Source: JACPXH01 sp964409225
GTDB taxonomy: Bacteria > Patescibacteriota > Minisyncoccia > JACPXH01
DNA length: 6,155 bases
Reading direction: 5' to 3'
Assembly: GCA_964409225.1 (NCBI GenBank)
Contig: CAYPCM010000035.1
Coordinates: 1 to 6,155 of the forward strand
Both the position numbers and the translations under genes were made by a program. How positions within the stretch are numbered: position 1 is the first letter of the stretch; each line of letters begins with the position of its first letter. Under the pieces are notes generated by a model. That model was not told the DNA's origin. It saw only the letters and a list, made by a program, of their open reading frames with translations, and ran no database searches. Of this stretch, positions 1 through 5,115 are shown piece by piece.

Positions 1-361
1 CGGCGACGATGTGCGGATCGAACAGGTGCGGATGGTGTTCCCAGAGTATGCGCGTTGAGCGAAACGCGTCATCGCTGTTGATGCCTCCGCGCATGGTGAG
101 CGCTTGGAAGAACAGGTACTGGCTCAACTTGAGCGGATCGGCGCGGAGCGCTTCTGGCGTGTAGATCTGCTGGGGCGGGGTGAGGCCCGCGTAGAAGCCG
201 CCGCGGAGAGGATCGTTGCGATGGTTCCAGCAGTCATCGAGCGCGCGGAAGACCTCGAGTGCTCGGCGTTCGTTAAACCATGGACCGCGAGGATTCACTG
301 ACGTGAGTTCGAGTTGGCGCGGTTGAGCCGCGCCGCGCTTTCTTACGCGCAACGTGGCCAT
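1..361 (-). CDS. Hypothetical protein, N-terminal 120 residues (runs off the left edge)
   Basis: An open frame on the minus strand runs from ATG at 361 to the window edge without a stop. It is preceded by an excellent Shine-Dalgarno, GAGGAGG (368-374), six bases from the start. An in-frame ATG at 376 overlaps that site and is less likely. The N-terminus is basic (MATLRVRKRG). The rest is soluble and helical in character, with segments GGFYAGLTPPQQIYTPEAL (residues 54-72), SQYLFFQALTMRGGINSDD (80-98) and ILWEHHPHLFDPHIVA (105-120). The aromatic and hydrophobic periodicity looks like a real protein, whereas the opposite frame is low-quality. I do not recognise a named domain. The pattern of an aromatic FF segment, RGGI and a 'HPHLFDP' helix recalls, from memory only, uncharacterised proteins of candidate-phyla bacteria. 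No signal peptide or membrane span is seen. It is transcribed divergently from the zinc-ribbon gene. Confidence 0.75.
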   Translation of the reverse strand, partial: MATLRVRKRGAAQPRQLELTSVNPRGPWFNERRALEVFRALDDCWNHRNDPLRGGFYAGLTPPQQIYTPEALRADPLKLSQYLFFQALTMRGGINSDDAFRSTRILWEHHPHLFDPHIVA

Positions 362-407
362 GCCGTTCCTCCTCATGATGGTTGTGGAAGGTACGCGTTG
401 TGGTTCG

Positions 408-436
408 TTTCTAGCATCAAGAAAACGTTCTCGCAA
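408..436 (-). promoter_or_regulatory. Predicted sigma70-type promoter for the leftward hypothetical gene
   Basis: Read on the minus strand, TTGCGA (431-436) and TAGAAA (408-413) are separated by exactly 17 bases. Each matches the -35 or -10 consensus at four of six positions. A transcript would start near 400 and carry a leader of about 40 bases including the GAGGAGG ribosome site. The -35 lies only four bases from the -35 of the opposing promoter, so the two are back to back. This is a consensus match only. Confidence 0.45.
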
Positions 437-440
437 GGGC

Positions 441-469
441 TTGACTAATTCTTGCCGAAGGTTTACCGT
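441..469 (+). promoter_or_regulatory. Predicted promoter of the zinc-ribbon/kinase-like operon
   Basis: TTGACT (441-446, five of six to the -35 consensus) is followed after 17 bases by TACCGT (464-469). The latter is a weak -10 that keeps the key T, A and final T. Transcription would start near 476 and give a leader of about 45 bases before ATG 522. The weak -10 overlapped by a palindrome suggests a regulated rather than constitutive promoter. This is inferred from consensus and spacing alone. Confidence 0.45.
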
Positions 470-482
470 ATGCGCATACGGT
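465..482. promoter_or_regulatory. Perfect 18-bp palindrome, probable operator
   Basis: The sequence ACCGTATGCGCATACGGT is fully self-complementary with no spacer. It begins inside the predicted -10 of the rightward promoter and covers its start site, the classic position for a repressor dimer. With no loop it is a poor RNA hairpin, so a DNA-binding role is more likely than a terminator. No regulator gene is visible in the window. The zinc-ribbon protein just downstream could be autoregulatory, but nothing in the sequence shows this. Confidence 0.5.
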
Positions 483-521
483 GACAGTCCTTTTCACAGA
501 CGAGAAACAGGAGGGTTCGCG

Positions 522-806
522 ATGAGCAAGTTGCGGCGTGATAAGGCAGTGTCGAAGTACCGATCGGTGGAGTGCCACCACTGTCATGGGGTGGCGAAGG
601 TCCTCGACGGCAGCAAGCTGGGGTACGACGATCCGCGATGGCAGTGTCTTAGCTGTGGGCGGTGGAATCGATTTTCCGCGGGATCCGGCGGGGTTACCCT
701 CGATTGCGCAACCCGCTCGGCCGAATCGCCAAAGTCCGAGGCGGTGGGATCGGTGCCCGTTTCGTACCGCGGCTACCGGATCGGGTTCCTGTACCCATGG
801 GAATAG
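522..806 (+). CDS. Small zinc-ribbon protein (94 aa)
   Basis: ATG 522 is chosen because GGAGGG (510-515) lies six bases upstream. The longer in-frame extension back to 354 crosses the promoter region and the opposing gene's start. The protein has a basic N-terminus (MSKLRRDKAV), then two CxxC knuckles, C18-HH-C21 and C42-LS-C45. They are separated by a 20-residue loop rich in D, G and W, typical of a zinc ribbon binding one zinc ion. Residues 52-80 are rich in S, G and E and probably disordered. The tail, SYRGYRIGFLYPWE, is short and aromatic. Zinc ribbons of this size often bind nucleic acid or a partner protein, but no specific family is recognised. The stop codon TAG (804-806) overlaps the Shine-Dalgarno of the next gene, so the two are probably cotranscribed and translationally linked. 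Confidence 0.75.
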   Translation: MSKLRRDKAVSKYRSVECHHCHGVAKVLDGSKLGYDDPRWQCLSCGRWNRFSAGSGGVTLDCATRSAESPKSEAVGSVPVSYRGYRIGFLYPWE

Positions 807-817
807 AGGAGGATGGC

Positions 818-1876
818 ATGACAGAAGGATCTGCGGTACCGACGGTTGAGGAGCTGCGTGAGTATCTCATGCGGCGAAAGCCCCTCGGGTGGGAGTGGGA
901 CGGCGCATCGGTGAGGCCGATCAGCGTGGGCGACAAACGGAATCACTGGACGTTTTGCGCGAAGGCGCACGACGTACCAATGGCGCTTCGGTTCATCAAC
1001 CCTGCTGGTCCAGTGAAAAAGCGCAGATGGCTCTCGTTGGGGCAAGAGTATCGGCTGTTGCAGTGGCTCGACGGCGCACAGACAGGAGGATGGATGGTGG
1101 CGCCGCGGCCGTATGGACTGGATCGGCGTGGCTTCCGCTTGCCGGTGCTCATTCAGGAGTTCGTGCCCGGCGTTCCACTCTCGAAGTTCAAGGACGAGGG
1201 GCGGTTCACGATCGAGCACATTGTTGAAGTCAGCAGGCTTATCGGGCGGTTGAGCAACTGTCAGGTGCCGCGTTCGCGGTTCCCGACGTTGTGGGGCCGG
1301 ACCGAGCGGAGTTACCGGCCGCACATCGCAAGGGCCTATGACCGTTTGCGTCGGGTGGAAGCCGCGGGGCGGCTCGATCTCAACTATTGGGTTGACGTTC
1401 TCCGGGGGCTCGCCGTGAGAGTGGCGGAGGTACTCGATCGGTTCGAGCCGCTGCTCGCCGCAAGTCCTTCGGTGTTCATCTTCAAGGGCGCGCACCTTGG
1501 CAATACCTTGTGGGATGCGGACCATTGTCGGTTCGTGGATCTCGAGCAGGTGGCGTGGGGCGATCCGACGTTCACTCTTGCACGCTGCTTGAGCTCGGTG
1601 CCGGCGAATCGCGATCGCCGGCTCGATCCGAAATACGTGGCGGCGGCGAGCTTGGCGTACCAGCAGGAGTATTCAATGCTGCCGATTCCCAACTTCAGCG
1701 AGCTCTTGCGGGCGCGCCGGCTCGAGCGAGAGCTCGCTGATGCGGTCTGGGTAATCCACGAATATGTGGAGCAGGGCCGCACTGGGCCGGCAGAACAAGA
1801 GACGAACGTGGCTGTCCGCTGCGATCGTGTCCGCGAGCTCCTCGCGGGGTATACGGCCCGCCCCCCACATCCCTAG
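818..1876 (+). CDS. APH-fold kinase-like protein, candidate pseudokinase (352 aa)
   Basis: ATG 818 follows GAGGAGG (806-812) by five bases. An in-frame ATG at 797 overlaps the previous gene, and further 5' extension is Arg/Pro-rich frame noise. The fold resembles the aminoglycoside phosphotransferase/choline kinase group. There is a glycine-loop-like GDKRNHW segment (38-44), a beta3 strand MALRF with R58, a helix-C glutamate E77 in GQEYRLLQWL, and a hinge LIQEFVPGVPL (111-121). The catalytic-loop region is FKGAHLGNTLW (222-232), and the metal-binding segment is VDLEQVAWGDP (240-250) with D241. Active members carry HGDxHxxN in the catalytic loop. Here N229 and D241 are kept, but the catalytic aspartate position is Gly224 (or Ala225 with a one-residue gap). 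It may therefore bind nucleotide without phosphotransfer, or use altered chemistry. There is no signal peptide or membrane span. The substrate is unknown, and an antibiotic-resistance role is not supported. It is probably coexpressed with the zinc-ribbon protein. Confidence 0.8.
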   Translation: MTEGSAVPTVEELREYLMRRKPLGWEWDGASVRPISVGDKRNHWTFCAKAHDVPMALRFINPAGPVKKRRWLSLGQEYRLLQWLDGAQTGGWMVAPRPYGLDRRGFRLPVLIQEFVPGVPLSKFKDEGRFTIEHIVEVSRLIGRLSNCQVPRSRFPTLWGRTERSYRPHIARAYDRLRRVEAAGRLDLNYWVDVLRGLAVRVAEVLDRFEPLLAASPSVFIFKGAHLGNTLWDADHCRFVDLEQVAWGDPTFTLARCLSSVPANRDRRLDPKYVAAASLAYQQEYSMLPIPNFSELLRARRLERELADAVWVIHEYVEQGRTGPAEQETNVAVRCDRVRELLAGYTARPPHP

Positions 1877-1897
1877 CGTATCGACAGGAGCATGATC

Positions 1898-1925
1898 AAC
1901 GCCCCGAACAAAGGTTCGGGGCGTT
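1898..1925. terminator. Strong hairpin between convergent genes, probable bidirectional terminator
   Basis: AACGCCCCGAAC (1898-1909) and GTTCGGGGCGTT (1914-1925) form a perfect 12-bp stem with a four-base AAAG loop. It begins 21 bases after the kinase-like gene's stop, and on the other strand its stem takes in the last base of the 40-residue microprotein's TGA. The rightward flank CACTTTCTCC is only mildly T-rich and the leftward flank has no T-run. Termination is therefore likely but not classically intrinsic. The hairpin could also protect 3' ends. Confidence 0.7.
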
Positions 1926-2047
1926 CACTTTCTCCGGAAGACGTACACCATGCCGACGAGGCACACGCCGATGATGGCGCCGGCTATGCCGAGGTGAGCC
2001 GTGAGCCAATTCACGGTGCGGACAAGCCACGGCGGCGCGACATTCAT
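1925..2047 (-). CDS. Single-span membrane microprotein B (40 aa)
   Basis: This ORF, below usual length cut-offs, starts at ATG 2047 with AAGGAG (2054-2059) six bases upstream, inside the end of the preceding microprotein gene. Start and upstream stop share one base (TGATG), which signals translational coupling. Residues 1-15 are neutral with two tryptophans (MNVAPPWLVRTVNWL). Residues about 18-36 (HLGIAGAIIGVCLVGMVYV) form one hydrophobic span. The C-terminus is FRRK. By the positive-inside rule the basic end is cytoplasmic, giving an N-out/C-in topology. There is no recognised family. A small-protein subunit of a membrane complex, a holin-like protein and a toxin-like peptide are all possible, with no sequence evidence to choose between them. 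The good ribosome site, the exact overlap and termination at the shared hairpin support a real gene. Confidence 0.65.
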   Translation of the reverse strand: MNVAPPWLVRTVNWLTAHLGIAGAIIGVCLVGMVYVFRRK

Positions 2048-2202
2048 CACCGTCTCCTTAGGCGATCGAGTGCTCGCGCAAGTGGCACGATCACCTGTCG
2101 GATCGCGCTTACGATCAGGAGTACGAGCGCTACGATCAAGAAGGATGCGCTGGCAGGGAGTGGATCAAAGAACCGGGGCGTTGGCGGCTGCAACCGGAAC
2201 AT
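2047..2202 (-). CDS. Single-span membrane microprotein A (51 aa)
   Basis: The start at ATG 2202 is chosen because AGGAGG (2211-2216) lies eight bases upstream. A longer in-frame version from 2340 would run through the neighbouring gene's start and has no ribosome site. Residues 1-16 are rich in Pro and Phe (MFRLQPPTPRFFDPLP). Residues 19-34 (ASFLIVALVLLIVSAI) form one strongly hydrophobic span. The tail RQVIVPLARALDRLRRR is a basic amphipathic helix expected on the cytoplasmic side. It has no cleavable signal-peptide pattern and no recognised family. Its TGA overlaps the ATG of microprotein B, and both share the same predicted N-out/C-in orientation, so they may act as a two-subunit membrane assembly. 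The pair is divergent from the EndoQ operon and may share its control region. Confidence 0.6.
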   Translation of the reverse strand: MFRLQPPTPRFFDPLPASASFLIVALVLLIVSAIRQVIVPLARALDRLRRR

Positions 2203-2220
2203 GTGGAAGCCCTCCTCTCC

Positions 2221-2248
2221 CATGGGGTATGATGGGGCAGGCCCCATG
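2221..2248. promoter_or_regulatory. Divergent control region: inverted repeat around a TATGAT -10
   Basis: CATGGGG (2221-2227) and CCCCATG (2242-2248) are a perfect 7-bp inverted repeat. Directly inside the left arm is TATGAT (2228-2233), five of six to the -10 consensus on the plus strand. A second nested palindrome, ATGGGGC-AG-GCCCCAT, spans 2232-2247. The -35 position (about 2205-2210) has no good match, so an activator or an alternative sigma factor may be involved. If used, transcription would begin near 2240, leaving a leader of about 24 bases before ATG 2264 without a Shine-Dalgarno. Confidence 0.35.
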
Positions 2249-2263
2249 CTTCCCATCCAGCAT

Positions 2264-3586
2264 ATGCGTTTTATCGCCGACCTACAATTGCATTCCAAAT
2301 ATTCCCGTGCCACTTCGAAAGACATGGTGCCGGAGAACATGGCCCTGTGGGCTCAAATGAAGGGGATTCAAGTTCTCGGCACCGGCGATTTCACGCACCC
2401 GGCGTGGTTGAAAGAGCTCAAAGAGAAACTGGAACCGGCTGAGCCGGGCTTGTACCGTCTTAAAGCCGCCTACGTTCCAAAGTCCGACGGCAACATTGTC
2501 CTCGACCGAGACCGGATGCGGTTTCTCGTTACGGGCGAAATCTCAAACATCTATTCCAAAAACGGCAAAGTCCGGCGCGTGCACAACCTCATCTGGCTGC
2601 CGTCTTTGGAAGTGGCTGAAGCAATCAATACGAAACTTTCGTGGATCGGGAACCTCAAATCCGACGGCCGACCCATTATCGGGCTTGATTCCGAAGAACT
2701 GGCTAAAATTGTGCTCGGCGTCTCTGCTGAGGCAATGGTGGTGCCAGCACATTGCTGGACCCCTTGGTTTTCCGTGTTCGGGTCCATGTCCGGATTCGAT
2801 TCTCTCGCTGAGTGTTATGGGAGTCAGGCGAAGTATATTTATGCGGCCGAAACGGGTTTGAGTAGCGACCCACCCATGAATTGGCGCCTCAAGCAGCTTG
2901 ATCGGGTCGCGCTCACCTCAAACTCTGATTCGCACAGTTTGCAGCGGTTGGGTCGCGAGGCGAATGTGCTTGAAGGGGAAACGGTTGATTACCCGAAGAT
3001 TATGGACGCGTTCAAAAATGCCTCACCGAATAAACTTGCCGACGGCTCGTATAATCGCACGCCGCTCAAGCTGAAAGAAACAATTGAGTTCTATCCCGAA
3101 GAAGGGAAGTACCACTACGATGGCCATCGGCTATGCAAAGTTCGTTTTTCGCCGCAAGAATCAAAAGAGCACGAGAACCGCTGCCCCGAGTGCGGTAAAT
3201 CGCTTACGATTGGCGTTATGAATCGGGTGGAGGCCATTGCGGATCGGCCCCTCGGCGCTAAGCCGGAGAAAACTATTCCGTACCGAAGTTTGGTGTCGCT
3301 CGACGAGGTTATTGCGGGGGCGCTCGGCCAAGGCAAGGCGACTAAGAAGGTGTTTGAGGAGTACTTTAATCTCATTCGACAGCTTGGTTCAGAGTTTTCG
3401 GTGCTCCTCGACGCTTCGCGTGATGACATTGAGCGGGCTGCCTCGGCCGACATCGCCGAAGGCGTGATGCGGGTGCGCGAGGGACGGCTTACGATCGCGC
3501 CCGGCTACGACGGTGAGTACGGCACCATCAAGATTTTCGAGGAAGCCGAGCGGGGAACGTTTTCCAAGCAGGCAAGTTTGTTCTGA
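2264..3586 (+). CDS. Endonuclease Q (EndoQ) family PHP nuclease (440 aa)
   Basis: EndoQ enzymes cut DNA on the 5' side of deaminated bases (hypoxanthine, uracil, xanthine) and AP sites, a repair route distinct from glycosylases and EndoV. Databases often mislabel the family as 'DNA helicase UvrD' or as TIGR00375. Visible PHP-domain metal-site motifs are D6-L-Q-L-H10 with S11, GTGDFTH (39-45), TGEIS (90-94), VHNL with H107, PAHCWTPW with H163, the ETGLS block with E196, and TSNSDSH with D222 and H224. A zinc site follows: GHRLC (H288, C291) and CPEC (C307, C310). A C-terminal helical region comes next, and the protein ends QASLF (436-440), resembling a beta-clamp binding motif. Length is normal for the family. 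ATG 2264 is chosen because MRFIADLQLHS is the family's usual beginning. In-frame ATGs at 2246 and 2222 exist, and none has a clear ribosome site. It is the first gene of a four-gene operon. Confidence 0.9.
   Translation: MRFIADLQLHSKYSRATSKDMVPENMALWAQMKGIQVLGTGDFTHPAWLKELKEKLEPAEPGLYRLKAAYVPKSDGNIVLDRDRMRFLVTGEISNIYSKNGKVRRVHNLIWLPSLEVAEAINTKLSWIGNLKSDGRPIIGLDSEELAKIVLGVSAEAMVVPAHCWTPWFSVFGSMSGFDSLAECYGSQAKYIYAAETGLSSDPPMNWRLKQLDRVALTSNSDSHSLQRLGREANVLEGETVDYPKIMDAFKNASPNKLADGSYNRTPLKLKETIEFYPEEGKYHYDGHRLCKVRFSPQESKEHENRCPECGKSLTIGVMNRVEAIADRPLGAKPEKTIPYRSLVSLDEVIAGALGQGKATKKVFEEYFNLIRQLGSEFSVLLDASRDDIERAASADIAEGVMRVREGRLTIAPGYDGEYGTIKIFEEAERGTFSKQASLF
2270..2298 (-). promoter_or_regulatory. 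Possible promoter for the microprotein pair, inside the EndoQ start region
   Basis: On the minus strand TTGGAA (2293-2298) and GATAAA (2270-2275) are spaced by 17 bases, each four of six to consensus. Transcription would start near 2263 and run leftward through the inverted repeat into microprotein A. It overlaps the first codons of EndoQ, so transcription of the two units could interfere. This is a weak prediction, from consensus only. Confidence 0.3.
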
Positions 3587-3592
3587 ACTTCT

Positions 3593-4258
3593 ATGTCTTT
3601 CGTCACGGGTAAAACGGGGAGCGTGTGCCTCATTGGCATCCCGAAACAATACACTAAGAAGATTGGGCGCGTTGCGGCGGACGCTCTGAAAGTCGGGTGC
3701 ACGGAGCTTGGTTATCGAAACCGAGTGGAGCTTGCTATTTTTGAGGCGCAAAGCTTTTTCGTTATCCCCGAACTGGGTGTGGGCGGTGAGGCAATAGGAA
3801 CGTCGGGCATCGTGGTCAGGGTTGATTTCTCAAGACGAGATATTGAACGGATCATCAGAGAGGAGGTGCCAGCGACTATTTACCACGAACTTGCGCACCT
3901 TGTGCGCGAGCAGAGCGTCGGTGCGGGGAGTACGCTATTGGACGCTTTGGTTTCCGAGGGCATCGCATGTTTTGTCGAGCAGTCCCTCTGCCCGAAGCGG
4001 CAAATTCCGTACGTCGCCAGTATCAAGAACGAAGAGCGCATCTGGAAGAAGGCCGTTCCTATTTTGCTGCGGAAGAAATACGACCACGCAGAATGGTTCT
4101 TTGGCACAAAAGCCATACCGAGATGGGCGGGGTATCGACTCGGCTACCTAATCGTTTCCAAGTTTTTCGCGAAGCAGCCCACTTCGTTGCCTCGGCTTGT
4201 TCGTATGCCATCAAGGGATATTTTTGCGGGCGGCGGGCAGACGGCCCGAAAGCGGTAA
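3593..4258 (+). CDS. DUF2268-like predicted zinc metallopeptidase (221 aa)
   Basis: The core motif is H98-E99-L-A-H102, a zincin HExxH site. It is followed 20 residues later by LVSEGIACFVE (120-129, E122), a gluzincin-type third ligand region. Further downstream, EWFFGTKAIPRWAGYRLGYLIV (167-188) has the FFG...GY.LGY pattern that I associate with DUF2268/COG5504 predicted zinc-dependent proteases. The expected metal ligands are therefore H98, H102 and E122, with E99 as the catalytic base. There is no signal peptide or membrane span, so it should be cytoplasmic. The N-terminal 90 residues form an alpha/beta region without a clear motif. The last 20 residues are basic and glycine-rich (FAGGGQTARKR). 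It starts six bases after the EndoQ stop with no strong Shine-Dalgarno, so translation probably depends on the upstream gene. The substrate is unknown, and a role in repair is only inferred from position. Confidence 0.75.
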   Translation: MSFVTGKTGSVCLIGIPKQYTKKIGRVAADALKVGCTELGYRNRVELAIFEAQSFFVIPELGVGGEAIGTSGIVVRVDFSRRDIERIIREEVPATIYHELAHLVREQSVGAGSTLLDALVSEGIACFVEQSLCPKRQIPYVASIKNEERIWKKAVPILLRKKYDHAEWFFGTKAIPRWAGYRLGYLIVSKFFAKQPTSLPRLVRMPSRDIFAGGGQTARKR

Positions 4259-4262
4259 GCCC

Positions 4263-5114
4263 ATGAACGCCTTCCTGCCAATTATCGCTGCGGTCTTGCA
4301 AGCCGGATCATTTACGCTCGACAAAGTTGTTTTATCGTTCCGGCGGGTGACCCAGAGCACGTACCTTGGGGTAAGCTTTCCGCTTATTTTCGCCATTACG
4401 CTGCTGATCTTCCTTGCGCTGCGCCCGCCGTTAGACATGCAGTTTTTTGCCGGACGTTTGGGGTGGTTGCTCGCCGCGTCGATTGCGCTCATAGTTCTCA
4501 ATAACTTCATTTTTTACCGGGCGCTCGACCACGACGGCCTTGCAGAACTCGAGACGATTGGGCTTATAAGTAAAGTTCCCACCATTCTTCTGGCTGGAGT
4601 TGTCTTTGTTGATGAACGGAATTTTTCGCTCATCATCCCAGCCCTCATCGCCGCACTCGCGATCGTCTGGTCGCACTGGGAGAAACGCCACTTTCAGCTC
4701 GCCCGCGACACGCGGCCGGTCCTGCTCTGGTCGTTGGTGGCAGCTCCGATCGCGGCCGTGGTTTCCAAGGAACTGTTGTCGGTTTGGCATCCTGTTTCGC
4801 TTGAACTCGTGCGTTCAGGCGCGGCCGCACTAGTGCTCGGTCCGCTTTACGTAAACGCAGTGCGTCAGGTTTCGGGTCGAGCGTTTGGGCTCCTCGTTCT
4901 CACGAACATTCTCACGACAGTGGCATGGATTTTGTTTTTCTTTAGTTACCAGCGTCTTGGGATCGTGCACACGCTTTTGCTTTTTTCTGTTCAGCCGCTC
5001 CTCGTATATTTGGCAGCGATAGTTTTTCTTAGGGAGCGGTTTTCGTGGAGAAAGACAGTCGCTTTCTTCGTTATTCTGGCAGCGATTGCCGCCGCTCAGG
5101 TGTTGCGTTCGTAG
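4263..5114 (+). CDS. EamA/DMT-superfamily membrane transporter (283 aa)
   Basis: This is a very hydrophobic protein with about ten predicted spans in two similar halves, roughly residues 3-139 and 152-281, the duplicated EamA layout. Features include short basic loops (SFRR at 25-28, HWEKRHFQLARDTR at 138-151), LIVLNNFIFYRALDH (76-90) and LETIGLISKVPTILLAGVVF (97-116). Near the C-terminus, FSVQPLLVYLAAIVFLRERFSW (241-262) corresponds to the family's conserved 'PLL..L....FL.E..S' ending. ATG 4263, four bases after the previous stop, gives a start just before the first span. The longer frame from 4197 overlaps the peptidase gene and adds non-membrane sequence. Family members export or exchange small metabolites, and the substrate cannot be told. 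There is no strong ribosome site, so coupling to the upstream gene is likely. Confidence 0.85.
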   Translation: MNAFLPIIAAVLQAGSFTLDKVVLSFRRVTQSTYLGVSFPLIFAITLLIFLALRPPLDMQFFAGRLGWLLAASIALIVLNNFIFYRALDHDGLAELETIGLISKVPTILLAGVVFVDERNFSLIIPALIAALAIVWSHWEKRHFQLARDTRPVLLWSLVAAPIAAVVSKELLSVWHPVSLELVRSGAAALVLGPLYVNAVRQVSGRAFGLLVLTNILTTVAWILFFFSYQRLGIVHTLLLFSVQPLLVYLAAIVFLRERFSWRKTVAFFVILAAIAAAQVLRS

Positions 5115-5115
5115 T

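Noticed and set aside
104..301. Plus-strand ORF of 65 codons near the left edge
   Set aside because: It is antisense to the minus-strand gene that has an ideal ribosome site and an open frame to the edge. This ORF has no Shine-Dalgarno and no recognisable features.
354..521. N-terminal extension of the zinc-ribbon ORF
   Set aside because: It would pass through the divergent promoters and overlap the opposing gene's start. GGAGGG positions the start at 522.
662..817. N-terminal extension of the kinase-like ORF
   Set aside because: It overlaps the zinc-ribbon gene, reads as Arg/Gly/Pro-rich noise and lacks a ribosome site. GAGGAGG fixes the start at 818.
773..1525. Minus-strand ORF of 250 codons opposite the kinase-like gene
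   Set aside because: It is rich in Arg, His and Pro, as expected for an antisense frame of a GC-rich gene. It has no motif and no ribosome site, and the plus-strand frame has clear APH-fold motifs.
2232..2247. ATGGGGC-AG-GCCCCAT as an RNA hairpin or riboswitch
   Set aside because: A two-base loop is sterically unfavourable and there is no conserved riboswitch architecture. It is treated as a DNA symmetry element instead.
1892..2263. Long N-terminal extension of the EndoQ ORF
   Set aside because: It begins at the terminator hairpin, is antisense to the two microproteins and has charged, low-quality sequence. The family normally starts at MRFIADL.
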